Assembly: GCF_008119785.1 (NCBI RefSeq)
Contig: NZ_VSFA01000011.1
Span: 58,659 to 122,658, forward strand
From: Micromonospora sp. MP36
GTDB taxonomy: Bacteria > Actinomycetota > Actinomycetes > Mycobacteriales > Micromonosporaceae
DNA: 64,000 bases
Direction of reading: 5' to 3'
Shown: positions 44,907-52,660 of the stretch, piece by piece
How positions within the stretch are numbered: the first letter of the stretch is position 1
How the letters are laid out: every line of letters starts with the position of its first letter
Program-made: the position numbers and the translations under genes
Notes under the pieces: generated by a model
The model's database searches: none
Seen by the model: the letters and a program-made list of their open reading frames with translations, nothing else
Told to the model about the DNA's origin: nothing

Positions 44907-45905
44907 ATGGATGCCCGTACGCTCCGGGCTGTGATCGTGGCGCATCTGGACGGGGCGACCCTGGCCCGCGTCCGCCTGGCCCTCTCCCCGGCGTCCGAGG
45001 CGGTGTCCTGGATCCGGGCGGCGACGTCCCGATTCGGGCACCCGGTGCACGGCGATCCCGGTCCGGCCGCCCGGGCCGCGGTGCGCCACCCCGACGTGGC
45101 CCTGGTCGCCCAGTTGATCTCGCCGGCCGGCCGCCCCGGCTACACCCCCGACCTGCTCACCCCGAAGTCGCCGCTCGGCCCGGTCGACCGTCTCTTTGAG
45201 CGGCAGGTGGCGGCCGCCGAGGCGACCCCGACCGAGGAGGTGGCCGTCCAGGTCGGCGGCCGCTTTCCGTCCGGAGCGGTGCCGGCCGTCGTACGGGCGG
45301 CGGTGGACAGCGGCACCCTGGCCCGGCGGGCGGCCGCCGGGCTGCGCCGGTTCTGGCGGGTGGCGCTCGCCGACGAGTGGCCGGCGCTGCGCCGCACCCT
45401 GGAGGCGGAGCTGGCTGGGCGGGCCACCACCATGGCCACCACCGGAGTGGGCTCGCTGCTGGCCGGGTTGCACCCCGCGGTCGGGTGGACCGGGCGGCTG
45501 CTCACCGTCGACCTGCCGCAGCGGGTGACCACCACGATGGCCGATTCGGAGCTGGTTCTGACTCCGTCGGCGCTGGGCTGGCCCCGGGTGGAGGCGCAAC
45601 TCTGTGACTCAGGGAACGCGGTGCTCTTCTACCCGCTCGGCGCCGCCCGGCCGACCGCCCGGACCGGCGACCTGCTGGGCCCGTTGGTGGGCACGAGCCG
45701 GGCGAGCATCCTCGCCGACCTCGACGTGCCCCGATCCACGCACGAGCTGAGCGACCGGCAGGACCTCGCCCCGGCGACCGTCTCCTATCACCTGGGCGTC
45801 CTGCTACGCGCGGGGCTGGTAATGCGCCAGCGCAAGGGGCATCGGGTGCTCTACCACCGGTCCCCGCACGGCCAGGACCTCCTGGAGTGCCGGTCGGCCG
45901 GGTGA
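44907..45905 (+). CDS. ArsR/DUF5937-like winged-helix regulator
   Basis: 332 residues. The N-terminal 230 residues (LARVRLALSPASEAVSWIRAATSRFG; WRVALADEWPALRRTLEAELAGR) match the pattern of actinobacterial regulators in which an unknown domain precedes an ArsR-type helix-turn-helix. The latter is at the C-terminus: STHELSDRQDLAPATVSYHLGVLLRAGLVMRQRKGHRVLYHRSP. No metal-binding Cys motif. The start could also be GTG 44931. Next gene downstream is an MFS exporter starting 109 bases away, and such pairs are common; it probably represses that exporter. Confidence 0.85.
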   Translation: MDARTLRAVIVAHLDGATLARVRLALSPASEAVSWIRAATSRFGHPVHGDPGPAARAAVRHPDVALVAQLISPAGRPGYTPDLLTPKSPLGPVDRLFERQVAAAEATPTEEVAVQVGGRFPSGAVPAVVRAAVDSGTLARRAAAGLRRFWRVALADEWPALRRTLEAELAGRATTMATTGVGSLLAGLHPAVGWTGRLLTVDLPQRVTTTMADSELVLTPSALGWPRVEAQLCDSGNAVLFYPLGAARPTARTGDLLGPLVGTSRASILADLDVPRSTHELSDRQDLAPATVSYHLGVLLRAGLVMRQRKGHRVLYHRSPHGQDLLECRSAG

Positions 45906-46014
45906 GTCGCCTCACGAACAGCAGCGATGAGGTTTAGTCGGGGTCAGACTTGGCGACTGGCCGGACCTGCGGGGTCCGGCTTTCGTCGTGTCACCCACTG
46001 GACGGGAACTACTC

Positions 46015-47766
46015 ATGGCACTCGGCGCCACGTTCGTCGCGCTACGCCACCGCAACTACCGGATCTGGGCCGCCGCCGGGTTCGTGTCAGTCATCGGGAC
46101 CTGGATGCAGGTTCTGGGCGTCAACTGGTACGTGCTGGCGGAGACCCGATCCGCCACCTCGATGGGGCTCACCGTCCTGCTGCAGGCGCTGCCCAGCCTG
46201 GTGCTCAGTGTCTGGGGCGGCGCGCTGGCCGACCGGCTGCCCGCCAAGCCGCTGCTGATCGGCGCCCAGGCGGCCCACGCGCTGCTCGCCGCCGGGCTGG
46301 CCCTGGTCGCCGTCACCGGCACCGGCGGCCTGCCGGCCATCTACGCGATCTCCCTGGTCACCGGCGCGGTGTCGGCGATCGAGGGTCCGGTGATGGGCCG
46401 CTGGTGCTCGACCCTGGTGGACCGGGAGAGCCTCGGCAACGCGCTCGCCCTCGGCTCGCTGACCAACTCCGCCGGCCGCATCCTCGGCATGAGCGTCGGT
46501 GCCGTCGTGGTCGCCGCCGTCGGCCCCGCGCTGCTCTTCGCGATCAACTCCGCCAGCTTCGTCGCGGTCGTGGCGGCCCTGTTCGCCGTACGCGAGGGGG
46601 AGCGGCACACCGGTGCGGCGGACGACGGTTCCAGGTCGCGGCGCGGCGCAGGACGCGCCGAGCTGGAGTTGTCGGAGGCCGACGCGCCGCCGGCGGACGG
46701 CGGCATCCGGGCCGGTTTCCGGTATCTGCTGCGGCAGCCGGTGGTGCTGGTGGCCCTGGCGCTGTCCTTCGTACTCGGCAGCCTGGGCCGCAACTACCAG
46801 GTGACCATGGCCGCGATGAGCGACGGGCCGCTGCGCGGCGGCGCCTCCGGCTACGGCTTCCTCTCCACCGTCTTCGCGGTCGGGACGGTGCTCGGCGCGC
46901 TGGTCGCGGCCCGCCGCCGGGAGCTCGGCTACCGGGTGCTGGTGGGGGCCGGCCTGCTGGCCAGCGCCCTGCAGATCGTCGCCGGGCTGGCCCCCGGCAC
47001 GCTGAGCTTCGCCGCGGTGATCCTGCCGGTGGCAGCGGCGGCCGTGGTCATCGACACCACGGTCGGCGCCCGCGCGCAGCTCGACACCGACTACGCCATG
47101 CGGGGCCGGGTGCTGGCCGCCCTCGCGGTCACCGGCTCGATCTCGGCGGCCGTCGGCGCGCCCCTGCTCGGCTGGCTCTCCGAGCACGCCGGACCCCGGC
47201 AGACCCTGGTGCTGGCCGGCGCCCTCACCACCGTCGCCACCCTCGCGGCCGGGGTGGCCCTCGACCGGCTCCGGGAGCGGCGACTGCGCCGTCGGCTCAC
47301 CCTGGTGCTCGCCGCGCCGGCCGTGCGCCGCCGGGTCGCGGCCACCGCCGCCCGCGTCGTCCGCCCGGCGGGCGTCGCAGCCGGTGCCGTGTCCTCGACG
47401 GGTGCTGCGGCCGGCGGGTCCCCGGCGGGTGCCGTGGTCGGTGCCGTGTCCTCGACGGGTGCTGCGGCGGGCGGGTCGCTGGCGGGTGCCGTGGTCGGCG
47501 CCGTGTCCCCCACGGGCGCTGCGGCCGGCGTGTCCCCGGGTGCCGAACGCCCGCTGGCCGCCGACGTCCCGCGCCCGGTCCCGGTGCCCCGCCCGGCGGG
47601 GCTGCGCCTGGGCGGTACGCGGTTCGCCCGACTGCGCCCCGCCGGGCGGCTCGCGGCCGGCGGGGCGCTCCGCCCGGCCCGCGAGTGCGCGGCCTGCGCG
47701 CCGCACCGGTCGCGGCGCCGGTCCCGGGCGACGGTCCACGCGGCCGACTGCGCCCTCGCCGGCTGA
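46015..47766 (+). CDS. MFS exporter (EntS-like) with repeat-built C-terminal tail
   Basis: 583 residues. Twelve membrane helices fill about residues 10-430, beginning FVALRHRNYRIWAAAGFVSVIGTWMQVLGVNW; the A-motif is GGALADRLPAKPLLIG. These DHA3-type proteins export siderophores or macrolides. Two oddities: the central loop (residues about 204-220, DGSRSRRGAGRAELELS) is encoded by a 51-base repeat also found after tesB; and the last 140 residues are a low-complexity tail with 2.6 copies of a 19-residue unit (GAVSSTGAAAGGSPAGAVV), then a Pro/Arg/Ala stretch with C-A-A-C. GTG 45988 is an alternative start. Probably under the upstream ArsR-like protein. Confidence 0.88.
   Translation: MALGATFVALRHRNYRIWAAAGFVSVIGTWMQVLGVNWYVLAETRSATSMGLTVLLQALPSLVLSVWGGALADRLPAKPLLIGAQAAHALLAAGLALVAVTGTGGLPAIYAISLVTGAVSAIEGPVMGRWCSTLVDRESLGNALALGSLTNSAGRILGMSVGAVVVAAVGPALLFAINSASFVAVVAALFAVREGERHTGAADDGSRSRRGAGRAELELSEADAPPADGGIRAGFRYLLRQPVVLVALALSFVLGSLGRNYQVTMAAMSDGPLRGGASGYGFLSTVFAVGTVLGALVAARRRELGYRVLVGAGLLASALQIVAGLAPGTLSFAAVILPVAAAAVVIDTTVGARAQLDTDYAMRGRVLAALAVTGSISAAVGAPLLGWLSEHAGPRQTLVLAGALTTVATLAAGVALDRLRERRLRRRLTLVLAAPAVRRRVAATAARVVRPAGVAAGAVSSTGAAAGGSPAGAVVGAVSSTGAAAGGSLAGAVVGAVSPTGAAAGVSPGAERPLAADVPRPVPVPRPAGLRLGGTRFARLRPAGRLAAGGALRPARECAACAPHRSRRRSRATVHAADCALAG
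46624..46674. repeat. 51-base dispersed repeat inside the MFS gene
   Basis: 46 of 51 bases match 61235-61285. Its ends are near-complementary (CCAGGTCG and CGAGCTGG). It is 17 codons long and in frame, in the central cytoplasmic loop between helices six and seven. Confidence 0.7.
47383..47540 (+). repeat. 57-base tandem coding repeat
   Basis: Units start at 47383, 47440 and 47497, each beginning GGTGCCGTGTCC or GGCGCCGTGTCC. Period 57 bases, 19 codons, about 2.7 copies, with a few substitutions between units. It forms the C-terminal tail of the MFS protein. Confidence 0.85.
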
Positions 47767-47807
47767 CCCGGCCCGCGCGGCCCCGCCGACCGGCCGGTGA
47801 AGGTCGC

Positions 47808-47868
47808 GCTCGATCCGGGAAGTAGTGGCCCACCGCGCACCGGGAGGCCACTACTTCCGCGATCGAGC
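47808..47868. repeat. Long inverted repeat after the MFS gene
   Basis: GCTCGATC (47808-47815) pairs with GATCGAGC (47861-47868), and GGAAGTAGTGGCC (47818-47830) with GGCCACTACTTCC (47846-47858); only CG/GC in between is unpaired and the loop is 15 bases. It lies 42 bases after the MFS stop and is AT-richer than the surroundings. Confidence 0.75.
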
Positions 47869-47978
47869 ACGATCACGGCCGGCGGGCGGCCCGCAGCTCG
47901 ACCAGGGTGAGCGAGGTCATGCGCGCAGGAGGGCGTCCGGGACCTCGGCGGCACGAAGATCGTCACTACGCTGCCGTC

Positions 47979-48503
47979 ATGGACGTCGAGGAACGCCTGC
48001 GGCGGGTCCGCCGGTGGCTGTGGGTCGTGGTGGTGGGGCTGTTTCTCAGCGGGGTGACCGCGTTCCCGTTGGAGCTGGAGGTGCGCTGGCTGCTCCGGGT
48101 GCTCGACCCGCTCGCCGGGCAGTTCCCGGCGCTGGTCGCCTGGATCGAGCGGGTCCACACCGGGCTCGTCGAGACCGGCGACCGCTACCCGTTCATGCTG
48201 TACGGCACGGACTGGCTCGCCTTCGCCCATCTGGTGCTCGCGGTGGCGTTCTGGGGGCCGCTGCGGGATCCGGTCCGCAACGTCTGGGTGGTGCAGCTCG
48301 GGATGATCGCCTGCGCCGGGATCGTGCCGCTGGCGCTGATCTGCGGGCCGGTGCGGGACATTCCCTGGTTCTGGACGCTGGTCGACCTCTCCTTCGCGGT
48401 CGGCGCGTTCCCGCCGCTGTGGTTCGCGTACCGGCACATCCGGGCGGTCGAGGCCGCCGACCGGTTGGCGTCGGCGCAGGTCTCGGCCGCCGGTACGCGC
48501 TGA
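47979..48503 (+). CDS. Hypothetical integral membrane protein
   Basis: 174 residues with four or five hydrophobic segments: about 14-32 (WLWVVVVGLFLSGVTAF), 74-92 (WLAFAHLVLAVAFWGPL), 103-123, and 128-148. The segment TGDRYPFMLYGTDWLAFAHLVLA is distinctive, and GTDWLAFAH with its His recalls conserved uncharacterised membrane proteins, but no function is known to me. ATG 47979 has TACGCT (47968-47973) five bases upstream, as for a leaderless transcript. Confidence 0.8.
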   Translation: MDVEERLRRVRRWLWVVVVGLFLSGVTAFPLELEVRWLLRVLDPLAGQFPALVAWIERVHTGLVETGDRYPFMLYGTDWLAFAHLVLAVAFWGPLRDPVRNVWVVQLGMIACAGIVPLALICGPVRDIPWFWTLVDLSFAVGAFPPLWFAYRHIRAVEAADRLASAQVSAAGTR

Positions 48504-48556
48504 CCGCCCTCGTCGGCCGCCTCCGCGCGGCTGAGTCGTTCGTGAGGTCAGCTCCA

Positions 48557-48638
48557 CAGCCGCCGGAGCCGGCGCCCGCGCGACCAGCCGCCGGAGCCGG
48601 CGCCCGCGCGGTCCGCGTGACCGGCAGCGGGCGCCGGC
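48557..48638. terminator. Tandem 28-base duplication and hairpin between convergent genes
   Basis: CAGCCGCCGGAGCCGGCGCC begins at 48557 and again at 48585 (period 28). The second copy forms a stem: GCCGGCGCCCG (48596-48606) with CGGGCGCCGGC (48628-48638), 15 bases from the MFS stop on the other strand. Confidence 0.7.
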
Positions 48639-48653
48639 ACCCGGCCGGGCAGA

Positions 48654-50117
48654 TCAGCGTCCCGCTGCCGCGAGTTCGCCGGTCAGCTTCGGCTCGGCGC
48701 TCCGCGGCGACCGCTCCTCGCGCCGTTCCTGCACCGCCTGGCGGCCGGAGGGAACGACCAGGGCGGCCATCGCGGCGGCCAGCGCGATCCCGGTGAGCAC
48801 CAGGAAGCCCATGGTGAACCCGGCCTCGCGGGGCAGCCCGCTCGCCTGCGGGTGGGCGGTGATCACCCCGCTCACCACCGCGGCGCCGATCGCGCCGCCG
48901 ATGGTGCGGATGTTGGCGTTCATGCCGGTCGCCACGCCGGTCTGCGCGGGCGGCACGTTGGCCACGATCAGGTTGGCCATCGAGGCGAACGCCAACCCGA
49001 TGCCCAGGCCCACCAGCCCGCCGGCCACGCCGATCTCCCAGCGGGTGTCGTGGGCGACGGTCAGCATCGCCGACGCGAGCACGTTGCACACCGCGCCGGT
49101 CGCCAGCTGCGCCTTGGCGCTGAACCGGGCCTGCAGCCGGCCGGCGGCGAGGCCGGCGACGAACATGGCGACCAGCATCGGCAGCATCAGCAGCCCGGCC
49201 TGGGTCACGCTGGCGCCGAAGCCGTAGCCGGCGCTGGTCGGGATCTGCACGAACTGCGGCAGGAAGGCGTAGACCGCGAACATCGAACCGCCGTAGAGCA
49301 GGGCGACCAGGTTGGTCGTCCAGACCCCGGGCCGGCGCATCATCCGCATGTCGATCAGCGGGTTCGCCGAGCGGGCCTCGGCCACCAGCCAGCCGGCCAG
49401 GAGCACGCCGGCGAGCGCCAGCAGGCCGGTCACCCGACCGGAGGTCCAGCCCCAGCTGGCGCCTTTGCTGACCGGCAGCAGCAGCGCCACCAGCCAGCCG
49501 GAGAGCAGCAGGGTGGCCGCCCAGTTGATCCGGCCGGGCGTACGGACCGGCGACTGCGGCACGAACCGGTGCGCCGCGAGCGCGGTGAGCCCGACGACGA
49601 CCAGCGGGATCCAGAACAGCCAGCGGTAGCCCAGGGTGGCGACGATCGGGCCGGCCAGGACGACGCCGAGGCCACCACCGGCGGCGACGATCGCCGAGAT
49701 CGCCGCGACGGCCGAGCTCACCCGCGCGGCGGGGAACTCGTCGCGGATGATGCCGAACGCGAGCGGGAAGACCGCGCCACCGACGCCCTGGACGACGCGG
49801 GCGACGATGAGCACGCCGATGCTCGGCGCGATGGCCGCCAGCAGGCAGCCGAGCGCGAGCGCGGCGAGGGAGACGACCAGCGTCCGCTCCTTGCCGACCA
49901 TGTCGCCGACCCGGCCGAGGACCGGGGTGAAGATCGACGCGGAGAGCAGGTAGGCGGTCAGCACCCAGGTCACGGTGTTCTGGGAGGTGTGCAGGTCGTG
50001 CTGGATGGTGGGCAGCACCGGGGTGATCAGCGACTGGAGCATCGCGAAGAAGCCGGTGCCGGCGGCGAGGACGAGGAAGGTCAACCGACGCGAGCCGCGT
50101 CGGGTGGTTTCGATCAC
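48654..50117 (-). CDS. MFS multidrug exporter, DHA2 (14-helix) type
   Basis: 487 residues with 14 membrane helices. Family motifs: LITPVLPTIQHDLHTSQNTVTWVLTAYLLSASIFTPVLGRVGDMVGKERTLV (A-motif) and RVVQGVGGAVFPLAFGII (C-motif, antiporter). LGIGLAFASMANLIVANVPPAQTGVATGMNANIRTIGGAIG in the second half is typical of EmrB/QacA-like exporters. GTG 50117 has GGGAG upstream. Divergent from a TetR gene with a large set of inverted repeats in between, so drug-inducible control is likely. Confidence 0.93.
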   Translation of the reverse strand: MIETTRRGSRRLTFLVLAAGTGFFAMLQSLITPVLPTIQHDLHTSQNTVTWVLTAYLLSASIFTPVLGRVGDMVGKERTLVVSLAALALGCLLAAIAPSIGVLIVARVVQGVGGAVFPLAFGIIRDEFPAARVSSAVAAISAIVAAGGGLGVVLAGPIVATLGYRWLFWIPLVVVGLTALAAHRFVPQSPVRTPGRINWAATLLLSGWLVALLLPVSKGASWGWTSGRVTGLLALAGVLLAGWLVAEARSANPLIDMRMMRRPGVWTTNLVALLYGGSMFAVYAFLPQFVQIPTSAGYGFGASVTQAGLLMLPMLVAMFVAGLAAGRLQARFSAKAQLATGAVCNVLASAMLTVAHDTRWEIGVAGGLVGLGIGLAFASMANLIVANVPPAQTGVATGMNANIRTIGGAIGAAVVSGVITAHPQASGLPREAGFTMGFLVLTGIALAAAMAALVVPSGRQAVQERREERSPRSAEPKLTGELAAAGR

Positions 50118-50274
50118 GGAGAGAACTCCCGTTCACGTACGAATGGAACGTCTGCCGGGATTGCCGGCGGGGGCGGAGCCGGTGGTCAGCCGAAGGTGGG
50201 CATGGCGGGACCTCCTGGGTCCGGTGTCTGGGTGGGCCGACCGCGCCAGGTGGGATCGGCCCGAGAATCCGGAG

Positions 50275-50349
50275 TAAGCTATCCGGAGGCATGGCTCCGG
50301 TAGGTTCCGGAGGGGTGCCTCCGGATAGCTTAGCGGAGGGGTGCCTCCG
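50275..50349. promoter_or_regulatory. Triple inverted-repeat operator between the MFS and TetR genes
   Basis: Three adjacent dyads with CCGGAG-type half sites: CCGGAG/CTCCGG (50283-50300), TCCGGAGG-GGTG-CCTCCGGA (50306-50325) and CGGAGG-GGTG-CCTCCG (50334-50349). Centres are about 24 and 26 bases apart. In addition TAAGCTATCCGGAGGCA (50275-50291) is perfectly complementary to 50316-50332, so the array can also fold as one long stem. Confidence 0.8.
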
Positions 50350-50378
50350 GTTGCAAGGCAGGAGAGGTGACGCGCGTC

Positions 50379-50960
50379 ATGGCCAGCGGCGACCAGCTGG
50401 GGGAGGTCCTTGCGCGGCGCCCGAAGCGGGCGGATGCCCGGCGCAACTACGACGCCTTGATCGCCGCCGCGCGAGAGGTGTTCGGGGAGTGCGGCGCGGG
50501 GGCCTCGCTGGAGGAGGTCGCCCGCCGGGCCGAGGTCGGCATCGGGACGCTCTACCGGAACTTCCCCAACCGGCGTGACCTGTTCGAGGCGGTCTACGTC
50601 GAGGAGGTGCGCGCGCTCAGCCGGTCGGCGGCCGACCTGGCGGACCTGCCCCCGTGGGACGCCCTGGTCGCCTGGCTGCACCGATTCGTCGCCTACGTCG
50701 GCACCAAGCGGGCACTCGCCGAGGAGCTGGTGCACGACTCCGAGGTTTTCCGCAACTGCCGCACCGAGATCTACGCGGCGGGCGAGCCGTTGCTGCGCCG
50801 CGCCCAGGATGCCGGGGTGGCCCGGCCGGACGCCGGCTTCGACGACGTGGTGCGACTGATCAGCGGGATCATGGCGTACCAGTTCCCGGAGCCGGCCCAA
50901 CGCGACCGGGTGCTGGCCATCGCCCTGGACGGCCTGCGCTACCCGGCCGCGCGCCCCTGA
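50379..50960 (+). CDS. TetR-family repressor of the divergent MFS exporter
   Basis: 193 residues. Helix-turn-helix: NYDALIAAAREVFGECGAGASLEEVARRAEVGIGTLYRNFPNRRDLFEAVY (about residues 24-75). The C-terminal domain (TKRALAEELVHDSEVFRNCRTEIYAAGEPLLRRAQDAG) is of the SbtR-like type frequent in actinomycetes. ATG 50379 has GAGGTGA eight bases upstream; GTG 50367 would place the ribosome site too close. The operator array upstream and divergent exporter make it the likely local repressor. Confidence 0.92.
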   Translation: MASGDQLGEVLARRPKRADARRNYDALIAAAREVFGECGAGASLEEVARRAEVGIGTLYRNFPNRRDLFEAVYVEEVRALSRSAADLADLPPWDALVAWLHRFVAYVGTKRALAEELVHDSEVFRNCRTEIYAAGEPLLRRAQDAGVARPDAGFDDVVRLISGIMAYQFPEPAQRDRVLAIALDGLRYPAARP

Positions 50961-50999
50961 CCCCCGCGAGCCCGCGCCGGAGCCTCGGCCAAAGCCGGG

Positions 51000-51032
51000 A
51001 CGGCCGGCGGTCCCTGGGGAACCGCCGGCCGT
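51000..51032. terminator. Bidirectional hairpin terminator
   Basis: ACGGCCGGCGGT (51000-51011) and ACCGCCGGCCGT (51021-51032), perfect 12-base stem with a nine-base loop, between the convergent tetR and phoX-like genes. Confidence 0.8.
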
Positions 51033-51041
51033 CGGACGTGC

Positions 51042-52469
51042 TCAGGAGTGGTCAGCAGCCAGGTCGGCGTTGCTCGGCCGGCCCCACGGGCCGGTGATCG
51101 CGAAGACGTAGCCGGGAGACTGGATGTTGGCGAACAGGATCTTCCCGTCCGCGCTGAACGTCGGCCCGGTGAACTCACTTTCATTGAGCTCGTTGCGGGC
51201 CAGCGGGTACGCCTTGCCCTGCTCGGTCACGCCGACCAGGTGCGACAGGCCCTCGCCGTCCTCGGCCAGGATCACCCCGCCGTACGGCGACACGGTGATG
51301 TTGTCCGGCCCGTCGAAGTTGCCGGCCTCCTCGTCCGGGTTCTGGTTCACCCCGAAGATGGTCTTCAGGGTCACCGTCTCGGTCCGCGGGTCGTAGAACC
51401 AGACCTGACCGTCGTGCTCGTTGACGCTGCCGTCGTCGTGCCGGGCGAAGCTGGCCACGAAGTACGCGCCGCCGTCGGCCCACCAGGCGCCCTCCAGCTT
51501 GCGGCTGCGGGTTACCTGCTCGTCGGTGAACTGCTTGCGCACCGAGACGGTCTTCGCGTCCCGGTCCGGCACGTCCACCCACTCCACCTTGTACCGGGTG
51601 CCCGGCGTGGTGGCCTCGGACAGGTCCGCGACGTGCTGGCTGCCCAGGAAGCACTTCATCGCCTGGAGGCTGCCCGCGGTGTCCCCGTCGGGACGCTGCG
51701 CGAGCGCACGCAGGGCGCCCTTGCCGCCCCGGAAGCCGGCCGGCGGCGTCCACCGGAAGTAGAGCCCGTTCGGCCCGCCGGCGTCCTCGGTCAGGTAGAT
51801 CGCGTGGGTGTACGGGTCGACCGCCACCGCCTCGTGCGCGTACCGGCCGAGGAACTTCAGCGGCACCGGGTTCTGGTTGGCGGACCGGTCGTGCGGGTCG
51901 ACCTCGAAGGTGTACCCGTGGTCGTAGAGGTACTTCCCGCCCTTGCGCTGCTCGGTCTCCTCGCAGGTCAGCCAGGTGCCCCACGGGGTGATGCCGCCGG
52001 CGCAGTTGTTGTGCGTCCCGGCCACGCTGACGTACTCGCGCAGCCGCCGGCCCTGCGCGTCCACCTCGATGGTGGTGGTGCCGCCCCGGGCGCCCGGGTC
52101 GTAGGTGAGGCCGGCCAGCGCGGGCACCGGGAAGGGCTCACTGCCGCCGATCTCGTGGTTGTTGACCAGCACCGAGCCCTCGCGGCCGAGGAAGCAACCG
52201 GTGCCGTCGGCGTCGCTCGGGGTCGGCTGCCCCGACTCCAGCAGGGTCACCCCGGCCTGCGCCACGATGGTGTACGAGAAACCGGGCGGCAGCGCCAGCA
52301 GGCCGGCCGGATCCGGAACGAGTTCGCCGTAGCCGACCGCCGGACGAGCGGCGGCCCGCGCCGCCGCCGGTCCCGCGATCACGTCCAGGTTGCCGGCCAC
52401 CACGATGCCGAGGGCGCCGGCCGCACCGCCGCGCAGCATGGCCCGGCGGGAGATGGGAGAGGGGCTCAC
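51042..52469 (-). CDS. PhoX/DUF839-type Tat-exported protein
   Basis: 475 residues. The N-terminus VSPSPISRRAMLRGGAAGALGI carries a twin-arginine motif (S-R-R-A-M-L), so it is exported folded. The body is a beta-propeller of the DUF839/PhoX group: SVLVNNHEIGGSEPF, GTHNNCAGGITPWGTWLTCEET, GRYAHEAVAVDPYTHAIYLTEDA, and NFDGPDNITVSPYGGVILAEDG. The Glu, Asn and Asp of these motifs are those that bind calcium and iron in PhoX. It is shorter than classical PhoX phosphatases (about 650-700), so activity on phosphate esters is possible but not certain. GTG 52469 has AGGAAAGG upstream. Confidence 0.88.
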   Translation of the reverse strand: MSPSPISRRAMLRGGAAGALGIVVAGNLDVIAGPAAARAAARPAVGYGELVPDPAGLLALPPGFSYTIVAQAGVTLLESGQPTPSDADGTGCFLGREGSVLVNNHEIGGSEPFPVPALAGLTYDPGARGGTTTIEVDAQGRRLREYVSVAGTHNNCAGGITPWGTWLTCEETEQRKGGKYLYDHGYTFEVDPHDRSANQNPVPLKFLGRYAHEAVAVDPYTHAIYLTEDAGGPNGLYFRWTPPAGFRGGKGALRALAQRPDGDTAGSLQAMKCFLGSQHVADLSEATTPGTRYKVEWVDVPDRDAKTVSVRKQFTDEQVTRSRKLEGAWWADGGAYFVASFARHDDGSVNEHDGQVWFYDPRTETVTLKTIFGVNQNPDEEAGNFDGPDNITVSPYGGVILAEDGEGLSHLVGVTEQGKAYPLARNELNESEFTGPTFSADGKILFANIQSPGYVFAITGPWGRPSNADLAADHS

Positions 52470-52660
52470 GTCGTCGCCTTTCCTGTTCAGGATGGTTCCG
52501 TCCAGCAGGCAAACGGGGCTGGTGGAACGCCGCCGACGCGGCCGAGGTCCGCCAGGTGAACAGTAGACAAATCCTGCGGGCGCGTGCGTCCTGTGCCGGG
52601 TCGCCCCGCGTCCGTTAGGGTTCCCTCGATCAGACTGCGGCGGCGTCGGAGGGGCGGACG

